This document shows, piece after piece, positions 11,201 through 18,820 of a stretch of DNA of 64,000 bases. Position 1 is the stretch's first letter. Each line of letters opens with the position of its first letter. The translations under genes and the position numbers were made by a program. Location: assembly GCA_015272395.1 (NCBI GenBank), contig JACYLQ010000005.1, forward strand, positions 310,001-374,000. Direction: 5' to 3'. A model generated the notes under the pieces. The model made no database searches. It saw nothing but the letters and a program-made list of their open reading frames with translations, and was not told the origin of the DNA. This DNA comes from Calothrix sp. C42_A2020_038. Lineage in GTDB: Bacteria; Cyanobacteriota; Cyanobacteriia; Cyanobacteriales; Nostocaceae.

Positions 11201-13102
11201 CGTTAGCAAAACTGATACCTGAGAGTCTTTTAACATATATGCCAAGCGCTCTTGAGGATAATTTGGGTCTAGAGGTACATAAGCACCACCTGCTTTGAGA
11301 ATTGCCAATAGACCAATTATCATGTATTGTGAGCGCTCTACGCATAAACCGACCAACACATCAGGCGCCACACCCAAGCTTTGCAGATGGTGGGCTAGTT
11401 GATTGGCACGGAGATTTAACTCCTCATAAGTGAGTTTTTCCTCTGCAGACTCTAAAGCGATCGCTTCAGGAGTCCGTTGTACCTGCTCCTCGAACATTTG
11501 GTGGATAGTTTTATTGGGATACTCAGTGTAAGTGTTATTCCACTCTACTAATATCTGATGTTGCTCTTTGTCTGTTAGCAGAGATAATTCACTAATTCGT
11601 TGTTCAGGATTAGTGGCAATAGATTTTAATAAAGTCTCAAAATTACTTGCCATCCTAACAACAGTATCTGCATCAAACAAATCACTGTTATATTCCCATG
11701 ATGCGATTAGCCCTTTCTGTGTCTGCCACATTGATAAACTCAAATCAAACTGTGAGATACCTCGCTCTACGAGTTTAGGAGTCACGCGAATACCAGGTAA
11801 CTCAAAAGCGTCAATAGAGAAGTTCTCTAGTACAAACATGACCTGAAACAGGGGATTATAACTAGGAGAACGTTCTGGTTTAACAACTTCTACTACTTGT
11901 TCAAATGGTACATCTTGGTGAGCATGGGCATTCAATACAATTTTTTGCAACTGTTGCAGAAACTCCAAAAAACTGGGATTTTCTTTAATTTGCGCTCGCA
12001 GTACCAACGTATTGACAAAAAAGCCAATTAACGGCTCAACTTCCGTACGGTTACGGTTAGCGAAGGGAGAACCAACGCAAATATCCTCCTGACCTGTGTA
12101 GCGATAAAGTAAAGTCGTGTAAGCGGCTAAAAGGGTGGTATACAGAGTCGTCCCTGACTTTTGGCTGAGAGTTTGCAGTTGCTTGGTTAGGTTTTGGTCG
12201 ATCTGAAATTCCTTTGTGGCGCCACGGTAAGTTTGTACAGATGGACGAGGTCGGTCATAAGGCAACTCTAACAACGGTGGCGCCTCTGCTAACTGTTGCT
12301 TCCAATAGTTTAATTGTTCAACCAGAACATCTTCAGTTAACCATTGCCGTTGCCAAGCAGCAAAGTCAGGATATTGAATGGGTAACTTTGACAAAGGTGT
12401 AGAGACTTGACAGACTACGTTGTGATAAAGGATGGATAATTCTTTCAGAAATATTCCCATTGACCAACCATCTGTAATAATGTGGTGCATGGTTAAAACC
12501 AGTCGATGAGAATCTGGGCCAAGACGCATCAACAAGAATCGTAGCAATGAACCGTTTTCCAAATCAAAAGGTTGGCGAACCTCTTCAGTGACAACTTTTT
12601 CTACTTCTGCATCATTAAAACCCTGCAAGTCTATAAAAGGTAAGGTTATAGGTGAATAAGGGTGAATTCTTTGTACAGGTTTTCCTTCGACTGTAAGAAA
12701 GTTTGTTCGCAAAACTTCATGACGAAGAATAATATCATTAATACTTTGTTGCAAGGCAGCTATATTCAGCACACCAGCAATCTCAACTTGAAGACTTTCG
12801 TTATAAAAGGGATTTTCCCTATCCAATTGATAGAGAAACCACATTCTTTGCTGTGCAAAAGATAAAGGTAAATTTTCCTCTCTTGAAGCCCTAACAATGA
12901 AAGATGAAGTACTATTTTTCGCTGTATTTACTTTCTGCAAAAAATTAATAATTTTTGTTTTATGAGTCAATAAATTTGCTCTTAAGGTAGATGTCATCAC
13001 CCCTTTAGGAGCGCGATAGTTAAGATTATTACCTTCAACCTGTATTTGAATTCCTAAATTGTTAAGGTAAGATAAAAAATCAGTTAATTCTTCTATATTC
13101 AT
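8291..13102 (-). CDS. Non-ribosomal peptide synthetase, docking-C-A-PCP-E module
   Basis: First amino-acid-adding module; the epimerase predicts a D-residue. Domains in 1603 residues: TubC-type docking domain (1-55); condensation domain with HHIITDG; adenylation domain with YTSGSTGKPKG, NAYGPTETT, YKTGD and TGKIDRRALP; carrier domain with Ser1085 in GGDSI, the form usual ahead of epimerases; epimerization domain from about 1136 (VPLTPIQYW; HHLAVDG at 1269-1275; VGWFTSVFP). The C-terminal tail (TPSDFPEAGLSQDELDDLL) has the look of a COM donor helix and should pair with the COM acceptor at the start of the C-A-PCP protein. Hand-aligned pocket is DVEDIIAVEK; I do not recognise the substrate. The ATG directly follows the upstream stop (TAAATG). 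Confidence 0.95.
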   Translation of the reverse strand: MNIEELTDFLSYLNNLGIQIQVEGNNLNYRAPKGVMTSTLRANLLTHKTKIINFLQKVNTAKNSTSSFIVRASREENLPLSFAQQRMWFLYQLDRENPFYNESLQVEIAGVLNIAALQQSINDIILRHEVLRTNFLTVEGKPVQRIHPYSPITLPFIDLQGFNDAEVEKVVTEEVRQPFDLENGSLLRFLLMRLGPDSHRLVLTMHHIITDGWSMGIFLKELSILYHNVVCQVSTPLSKLPIQYPDFAAWQRQWLTEDVLVEQLNYWKQQLAEAPPLLELPYDRPRPSVQTYRGATKEFQIDQNLTKQLQTLSQKSGTTLYTTLLAAYTTLLYRYTGQEDICVGSPFANRNRTEVEPLIGFFVNTLVLRAQIKENPSFLEFLQQLQKIVLNAHAHQDVPFEQVVEVVKPERSPSYNPLFQVMFVLENFSIDAFELPGIRVTPKLVERGISQFDLSLSMWQTQKGLIASWEYNSDLFDADTVVRMASNFETLLKSIATNPEQRISELSLLTDKEQHQILVEWNNTYTEYPNKTIHQMFEEQVQRTPEAIALESAEEKLTYEELNLRANQLAHHLQSLGVAPDVLVGLCVERSQYMIIGLLAILKAGGAYVPLDPNYPQERLAYMLKDSQVSVLLTQQHLIDLLPDGAKVVCLDIDAIYRDGTHQNPVTGVRPENLAYIIYTSGSTGKPKGVMIEHQSLVNFIEAAKVEYAIGFGDRVLQFASISFDVAAEEIYTCLTSGGTLVLRTDEMISSVSIFLQKCHEWQLTVLDLPTAYWHQLTSELVTTGQILPTTVRLIIIGGEAVLAETLKLWQEYVNNKLTQSPLLINAYGPTETTVEATTFNLSRFVLDNVLQIPIGRPIGNVQTYILDKYLQPVPIGVPGELYIGGAGLAREYLNRPELTVEKFIQNPWQKSQRLYKTGDIVRYLPDGNIVFLGRIDNQVKIRGFRIELGEIETALTAHPEIKEAVVIVREDEPGKKRLVAYVVMSEMSHLTALQIQNTLRDFLKQKLPDYMAPSVFVILDVLPLTPTGKIDRRALPTPSVNIDSERFVAPRTPREETLAAIWKDVLKLKQIGIHDNFFELGGDSIISIQIIARANQVGLKLTPKQLFQHQTIAELASVASTTNTNLQAEQGLVTGKVPLTPIQYWFFEQNFVEPHHYNQAMMLSVPPEIKPGLLQQVLEQLLIHHDALRMQYIQHNSQWVQINRDASFSVPFQVVDLSNLTSEEQQQAIIQQANAQQRTLNLSTGNLMQVVLFQLGISSPGRLLIIIHHLAVDGVSWRIILEDLATAYQQVLAGELIHLPAKTTSFQDWAYRLRDYAQEQKLASELKYWLQITDKFVTVLPVDYAYEESANTVASSHTLSVFLSAEQTRALLQDVPSVYNTQINDVLLTALVQTFAQWTGCTSLLVDLEGHGREDLFEYIDVSRTVGWFTSVFPVLLKLENLIHPGEALKSVKEQLRSIPERGIGYGILRYLSLDQNIRKQLQVLPQAKISFNYLGQFDQTQFQNGWKFAQSSGDIHSPLGHRSHLLEIDGLIINGRLQLDWRYGKYIHRKSTIETLANCYLQTLETIIAHCLSQDAGGYTPSDFPEAGLSQDELDDLLSSI

Positions 13103-15259
13103 TTACAAAGTACCCTCTTCATATTCATATAAATCTTCTCTGTTTTCACTCTCAGTAGAGAAAAGAAGATTGTCTAATATTTTAGGCTGTAAAACTGTAA
13201 AACTTCGAGATAAAGAAGCTACAGTTGGCATTTCAAATAAAAGTGATAAAGACCATTCAATCAGGAAGACATCTCGTAAACGCGAAATTAATTGAGTAGC
13301 AGACAGTGAATCTCCACCCAATTCAAAAAAATTGTCGTGGATACCTACCCGGTCGATATTAAGTACTTCGCTAAAAATACCAGCAATAGTTTCCTCTAGG
13401 AAAGTACTAGGAAGAACAAAGTCTGTTTCTAACTGCGGACGTTGGCGCCTTTGTTGAGATAAAATTTCTTTAAGTATAAGTTCAGGACTATAAAGTTGAT
13501 TCGCAATCTGTTCATAAAAAATTCCTGTCAAGGAAACTTTTGTTTGATTCTTTAGTTCCTTCTTTAGTTCAGTTGGTTTCTCATGAAATTTGGTAGATAC
13601 AGTTTGTGTTTGACTGGGGTTAAAAGTTAAATTAGCAGCCATTTCGCTGGGAAATTGGAACAACCACCCAAACTCTCTCTCTTGCTTAAATTGCTCTCCA
13701 ATACTTGAGAGAAAATCTAAAGCAGGTTGATTCTTCTTTGTAGGTAGATAAGTAATCTCCACTCTGATTAATCCGTTGTTTTGAGCAATATTTCCCAAAA
13801 AAGCAAGCATCTTATGTTCTACACCTCGACCCAGTACCCGACAACTCAATAAAAAAGTGTCTACAACCAACTTTTGTGCGTCACATAAAAACAACAGTAA
13901 ACCAACTAAACCGTAATCTCCAAATCTATCTTTTACCTTAACTACCCGACATTCTAAATTACCATTGCAAAGTTGTTTAATCTCAGCTTCAGAGCGTCGA
14001 ATAGTGGTCAAATTGAACTGATTGGTACGTTGGGTGAGTTGAGAAATTCGTGGAATATCTTCTGGTTCCATTTCTAAAATCTCAATTTCTAAACCCAATC
14101 CCACAATAAAATCCGTAAAGCTAAGGGAATTTTGACGTAAGTAATTGCGTTGAATATTTTGCTGATAGAGTTCAGTTCTTTTTTGGTCTTCCTGAGTTAC
14201 CTTAACCTGATCAAATACCCAAAGATGTTCTAAAAATTGCGGAATTTCATGATAATTTTCTGGAATTTGTAAGGTAACAACTTCTGGACAATTTGCTCTA
14301 ACTTCTGCACATTCAACCGGGTTATCATCAATAAATATAAAGCTATCCAAACCAAGTTTTAATTCAGATGCTAAAGACTTTAAATTTTCTGATTTCGACT
14401 GCCAGTTAATACGCCAACTTACCAAATGATGGCGCTGTAATATCATATCTTGATTTTTTTCAAAGACCGCAAAGACATCTTCAACAGCATTCTTACTACA
14501 CAAACATATTAGTTTTCCTGTTTTCTGTTGCGCTATGATAAATTTTTGTAGTGTTTGAAATGGGCGCTCAATTTGTACCCCAAAGGCGCCATCTTCACCA
14601 CACACTCCTTTCCACAAAGTATTATCGCAGTCTAAAACAATCACTTTGTAAGGAGTACTTTTCAAGGCGCGAATTTTTCGTGCTAATATGGTGCCGAGGG
14701 CACAAAAAAAAGCTGATGTATAAGGAATATGCCCGTTTTCTTCTCCATAGGAGTCATAGTAATCTGTAACGGGATAAGTTGCTGTTAACTCCAAAGAAGT
14801 GATCAGATAAATTCCACTAGTATTTTTGAAGACAGATACTAGCTTTGCTTCCATATTTTGAAACAACTGCACTCGATTGCTATCTAAACCAACTTGAGGA
14901 GAAGCCGGACAAATACAAATGAGGTGAGGAATCGACGAATCTTGTACAGTTGTAGATACAGCTAGCAGAAATTCTTCTATACTCTGCTTTAAAGTATCCT
15001 CTGAGGTTTCGTGACTATTGGCTTGTTGCTTTTGCCAATCTTCAAACCTGATTAAAATAACATTAACACCCTCTCGATTTTTTCGCAACAAACTTTGGCT
15101 ATCTAACAACTGTTGAAATATTTGATTGTAAGGAGCAAATTTTATCTGCCCGTGCAAATCAAGTTTTTTGAGCCAAAACGAAAGATAATCTTCAACAACT
15201 TCGCTTGTAAAAGTTGCAGTACAAACTATTTGCAAATTAGTTTCTGCTTGAAAGTGCAT
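13103..15259 (-). CDS. FkbH-like glyceryl-loading protein fused to a carrier domain
   Basis: Likely starter of the peptide. FkbH-family proteins take a glyceryl unit from 1,3-bisphosphoglycerate, dephosphorylate it and load it on a carrier protein. Numbering from the chosen start, the HAD-type motif VIVLDCDNTLWKG gives Asp210/Asp212, followed by FIFIDDNPVECAEV. A GNAT-like C-terminal half has the family signature LLSCRVLGRGVE with the conserved Cys. A carrier domain follows with Ser651 in ELGGDSL. The tail is acidic (ENREDLYEYEEGTL) and may bind the TubC-type domain of the next protein. An upstream in-frame start would add 42 residues of non-conserved, AT-rich-coded sequence, so I start at the ATG at 15259. 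Planktothrix cyanopeptolin synthetase is a known precedent for a glyceric-acid starter. Confidence 0.9.
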   Translation of the reverse strand: MHFQAETNLQIVCTATFTSEVVEDYLSFWLKKLDLHGQIKFAPYNQIFQQLLDSQSLLRKNREGVNVILIRFEDWQKQQANSHETSEDTLKQSIEEFLLAVSTTVQDSSIPHLICICPASPQVGLDSNRVQLFQNMEAKLVSVFKNTSGIYLITSLELTATYPVTDYYDSYGEENGHIPYTSAFFCALGTILARKIRALKSTPYKVIVLDCDNTLWKGVCGEDGAFGVQIERPFQTLQKFIIAQQKTGKLICLCSKNAVEDVFAVFEKNQDMILQRHHLVSWRINWQSKSENLKSLASELKLGLDSFIFIDDNPVECAEVRANCPEVVTLQIPENYHEIPQFLEHLWVFDQVKVTQEDQKRTELYQQNIQRNYLRQNSLSFTDFIVGLGLEIEILEMEPEDIPRISQLTQRTNQFNLTTIRRSEAEIKQLCNGNLECRVVKVKDRFGDYGLVGLLLFLCDAQKLVVDTFLLSCRVLGRGVEHKMLAFLGNIAQNNGLIRVEITYLPTKKNQPALDFLSSIGEQFKQEREFGWLFQFPSEMAANLTFNPSQTQTVSTKFHEKPTELKKELKNQTKVSLTGIFYEQIANQLYSPELILKEILSQQRRQRPQLETDFVLPSTFLEETIAGIFSEVLNIDRVGIHDNFFELGGDSLSATQLISRLRDVFLIEWSLSLLFEMPTVASLSRSFTVLQPKILDNLLFSTESENREDLYEYEEGTL

Positions 15260-15667
15260 GATAACAATATATTTACTAGTATGATGATTATTGAACTTGG
15301 CACCAGTAATTTTACATATATTAAATTTAATTACAACACAACTAAATACATTCAGAAAATTTTTCCAATGCCAAAATCTTGGCACTTACATCGGAAAAAT
15401 AATAGCTATAAATGTAACATTTGTCTAAATGGGTAGTGAAGTTATAGATCAATACAGTTCAGTTAAGGCTGAAAATTAAAATTACAACAAGTTTTTAGGT
15501 TGCGCTCTTGTACACAGATTCAAATCAAACTGTTGTGGAGTAGGCAGAGAGTGCCCGCTCGACTGAATTTAACCAACTTGAAATTTGCTGTAATTATGTC
15601 AAACCTGTATTTTCTTGTTCCCCTTCCCGCATCTGGGAAGGGGTTAGGGGTTAGGTTCTTCGTGAGG
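15260..15667. other. Intergenic region upstream of the NRPS operon
   Basis: About 400 bp that must hold the promoter of the NRPS operon (minus strand) and the end of the DUF11 operon (minus strand). The part nearest the NRPS start is AT-rich. I cannot assign -10/-35 boxes with confidence. The part at 15620-15660 is a hairpin plus GGTTAGGGGTTAGG tail, annotated separately. No credible gene is present. Confidence 0.6.
15620..15643. terminator. Hairpin after the DUF11 operon
   Basis: CCCCTTCCC and GGGAAGGGG form a perfect 9-bp stem around a 6-nt loop, 25 bp past the stop of the last DUF11-operon gene. The same hairpin occurs at 30326-30348. It is followed on the plus strand by GGTTAGGGGTTAGG, part of an interspersed repeat. 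Probable terminator; no long T-run is visible. Confidence 0.6.
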
Positions 15668-18600
15668 TCACTTCACCCTCGCGCGGAAGCGAATATAACC
15701 ATATTCACTGGGGTTTACACCCAGATCACCAATTTTGAAGTACACAGCGCCTTGATTATTGTTAACACCATTGCAAGCAGCAGGGATATTGCTATTATAA
15801 AAACCACTGCCAGGTCCACTACCAGAACCATCAGCAACAGAGCTTTCAGTTCCATTACCTAACTTTAACGTCATTGAGTCTGGCACATAAACTTGATTTT
15901 CGGGTATGTAGTCGCACAAATTAACATCTTTCGCAGTGCTAGCTCCATCCGATAAAAAGTAAATTGTATACTCGACTTCATCTTGGGGAGCAGGCGCCCC
16001 AGGTGGTGAAGGTATTTGTTCGGCTGTAATGGCGCCTAATAAATAAATGCTGCTACCTCCTGCAACACTCCAACTAGTAGCATTATCATTTTCATCTGTG
16101 GCTAAATCGTTATAAGCGCTAATAGCTGTGTTGATTCCGTTTTTACGGATACCAGTAACTCTTTTTACTAAACGTAAGCGCGGTGCAATTTTGACGACAG
16201 TGGGGTCATTGGGTGTGGGTGTTGTTGGGTCATTACTCTTAGTATTGGCATAGTCTTTACTGGATATAATTGCTTGATTAGATACAGTATTAGTTCCCAC
16301 AGGTATTAATGGGTCATTAATTTTGACACGGAATTTAACGGTAGTACTGGTGCTTGGCGCCATGCTACCACCAGTAGTTGCATTTGCCCCAGTTCCCAAC
16401 CTAAACACAACAGAAGAACCATTGAACTCAGCTTGGTCATCATTAGAATTATCTGTCTTTGTACCGCTATTAATACCAGCAGAAATTTGTAGCGAGTTGG
16501 GAACGTAAGTTGTATTTGCAGGTATTGCATCGGTCAAAATGACATGATTAACCGTTGCACTGTTACTGTTATTGTTAACAATAATACTATATTCGAGAAT
16601 ATCACCAGGAGTCGGAACCTGATTTGTTAGAGGAGTATTACCACCAGACTTATCGACATCTTCTACTAACGCAACACTCTTATCAGCACTTAGTGGACTA
16701 GCCAAAACAATGGTCACGTCTTCTTGTGTATTGGTAGCGAGATTGCCATTATAAGTACTGGCAACAGAGACAATGTTGCTTGGCAAAGTCGTTACTCCAG
16801 CACTTGAATTAACATATTTAGCACTAGCAGTAACACTATTGTTATATGTCCCAGGCGCCGTACCATTGGCTATATTTGCAGTAAAAGTAATCGAGACACT
16901 TCCCCCAGCAGGAATGGTAAAATTACCCCATGCTGGTTTAGATGCCGTTCCAGTACTAGTAACCGTAGATGGGCCTGTGGCGCCTCCTGTATAAACTGGT
17001 GTGATCGCAACAGCAGTATGCGTAAATCCCGTAGGCAGTGAATCATCGGTAATCACAACCTCGCGAGCTTCTGGACGATAAGTACCATTGGGGTTTGAAA
17101 CAGTTATTGTATAAGTTGCGATGTCAGGCGCCGCCAAAGGCCCAGGTGTAGATGTCTTTTTCTCAACTTGAATTAAACAATTTGCTCCGGAAATACTACT
17201 GCCAGCATCTAAAGGAGTAGTATCTATTGGTTGTAGTAAACCATCACCACCTGTTGCACCACCAAAATCCCCATTTCTAGTCTGTCCAGGCCCCCCACCT
17301 TGGAGATTGACAACTGCACCTGGAGTTGCAAAAACTACACCACCACCACCGCCACCACCTGGACCGTGAGGAGAACCACCACCAGTATTAAAACCTCCAT
17401 TACCACCTTTGGCATTAATCGTAATTCCAGATGATAGACTATTAATCTGGGAAATAATCAAAACACTACCACCCGCACCGCCACCACCACTAGCATCATT
17501 CGCTGGAATAGTTGTTGGATTTGGGGATGCACCATTGGCGTTGATTGTACCTGTACCTGTAATATTCGCTGCTCGTACCATCACAATACCACCACCTGGG
17601 GCGCCGCTACTGGCCAAACCATTACCTGGATTTCCTGTGCTGTTATTAGTTGTACCAGCACCACCTCCACCACCCATTACGAGACGGTTGGATGTAGTTG
17701 AAACAGCAGCGGGGAAAGTAGCACCTCCATCTCCACCAAAAGGCAAGGCACTATTCCAAGTACGACCACCCTTACCACCTTGACCTCCATTTCCTCCACC
17801 TCCACCACCGGAGTTTTCATCATTTGCACTAGGTCTTCCATCTGTACCACCACCTCCCGCATTACCAGGAGCGCCACGTCCATAACTACCATTTGGATAA
17901 CCTTCAGTACTATTTGTAATTAGTGTTTTAGAAACAGGGTCATATAAATATTTGGGTGTTCCAGCAATCCCTTCTGCTTTCGATGCGTTTGCGTTACGGC
18001 TTGATAAAGTAACAATATCAGTATTGGACAAAGTTGGACTACCACCATCTCCGATTAAATTACGACCACCACCACCCCGGAAACCTCGACCAGCAACGTC
18101 TATTGTTCCGTTAACGAATTTAAATTCACCTGCTACATCAACTGCAACTACACCACCAGTCAAACCATCCCACCTTGGCGCCTCAATAATACCACTCAGA
18201 GTCAGATTGTTATATTGAGGTACTCGAATTACTTGAAAACGTTTTTGTCCTTGACTACTGCTACCTGAATTATCAGCGTTGGCATAACTATATTTTAAAG
18301 GAGTGCTAAGATTAATTGTGCCACCACTGCTAGAAACACTATTGGTTGCAACTACATATTCAAAATTACCAGCAATAAAGTTTGTTGATAGACTGCCGTT
18401 AACTGTACCATTTGGCGCGTAATTGATTTGTCCAGTTTGAGGATTAGTAGAGTTACCATCACCGTATGCAGCTGTATTACTACTATCTATTTCGGCGCCT
18501 TGCATTTGGATAATCAATAGCAAATCTCCTGGCTGAATACTGTTGGAAGCTCCCACTCCACTTCCGACTGTAATACTTGTTGAGCCAGCATTGGCACCAC

Positions 18601-18820
18601 TGCCTGCACCAGCAAAGTAAGTATTTACTTGTACTGTCCCTGCAATATAATCTCCATCTTTACCAGGAACAGCACAAATTGCTTGATTTTGATTATCAAC
18701 TTTATCAGCTTTTGCCGGCTGAGATAGTAACCAACATGATTGTGCGAATACAATTGTTGTTGCAAAAATATAGCAAATTCTTGTTTTAAAAATCCTTTTA
18801 AATGAACATGAATATTTCAT
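15668..18820 (-). CDS. Secreted glycine-rich DUF11-repeat protein
   Basis: Last gene of the five-gene surface operon. The 1050-residue product has an N-terminal signal peptide (basic start, hydrophobic IFATTIVFAQ, likely cut after AKA at about 38). Residues about 40-240 are Ser/Thr/Gly-rich. A long glycine-rich section follows (about 245-530, with runs such as GGGGGGNGGQGGKGG). Then come three DUF11-type beta-sandwich units starting near 550, 715 and 885 (VEKKTSTPGPLAAPD, ADKSVALVEDVDK, LRLVKRVTG). DUF11 units are found in bacterial surface and envelope proteins. No LPXTG, PEP-CTERM or membrane anchor is visible; the protein ends in a strand, IRFRARVK. Its ATG overlaps the stop of the barrel gene (ATGA), suggesting coupled synthesis. 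Function unknown. Confidence 0.9.
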   Translation of the reverse strand: MKYSCSFKRIFKTRICYIFATTIVFAQSCWLLSQPAKADKVDNQNQAICAVPGKDGDYIAGTVQVNTYFAGAGSGANAGSTSITVGSGVGASNSIQPGDLLLIIQMQGAEIDSSNTAAYGDGNSTNPQTGQINYAPNGTVNGSLSTNFIAGNFEYVVATNSVSSSGGTINLSTPLKYSYANADNSGSSSQGQKRFQVIRVPQYNNLTLSGIIEAPRWDGLTGGVVAVDVAGEFKFVNGTIDVAGRGFRGGGGRNLIGDGGSPTLSNTDIVTLSSRNANASKAEGIAGTPKYLYDPVSKTLITNSTEGYPNGSYGRGAPGNAGGGGTDGRPSANDENSGGGGGGNGGQGGKGGRTWNSALPFGGDGGATFPAAVSTTSNRLVMGGGGGAGTTNNSTGNPGNGLASSGAPGGGIVMVRAANITGTGTINANGASPNPTTIPANDASGGGGAGGSVLIISQINSLSSGITINAKGGNGGFNTGGGSPHGPGGGGGGGVVFATPGAVVNLQGGGPGQTRNGDFGGATGGDGLLQPIDTTPLDAGSSISGANCLIQVEKKTSTPGPLAAPDIATYTITVSNPNGTYRPEAREVVITDDSLPTGFTHTAVAITPVYTGGATGPSTVTSTGTASKPAWGNFTIPAGGSVSITFTANIANGTAPGTYNNSVTASAKYVNSSAGVTTLPSNIVSVASTYNGNLATNTQEDVTIVLASPLSADKSVALVEDVDKSGGNTPLTNQVPTPGDILEYSIIVNNNSNSATVNHVILTDAIPANTTYVPNSLQISAGINSGTKTDNSNDDQAEFNGSSVVFRLGTGANATTGGSMAPSTSTTVKFRVKINDPLIPVGTNTVSNQAIISSKDYANTKSNDPTTPTPNDPTVVKIAPRLRLVKRVTGIRKNGINTAISAYNDLATDENDNATSWSVAGGSSIYLLGAITAEQIPSPPGAPAPQDEVEYTIYFLSDGASTAKDVNLCDYIPENQVYVPDSMTLKLGNGTESSVADGSGSGPGSGFYNSNIPAACNGVNNNQGAVYFKIGDLGVNPSEYGYIRFRARVK

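Noticed and set aside
13103-15385. Longer FkbH-like frame starting at 15385
   Set aside because: The extra 42 residues (MPRFWHWKNFLNV...) have no family similarity and no ribosome site; the ATG at 15259 gives the expected N-terminus.
15113-15436. 107-codon plus-strand frame
   Set aside because: Antisense to the start of the FkbH-like gene and into its upstream region; Asn/Lys/Ile-rich by composition only.
17409-17783. 124-codon proline-rich plus-strand frame
   Set aside because: Antisense shadow of the glycine-rich region; GGT/GGA codons read as ACC/TCC and CCx on the other strand.
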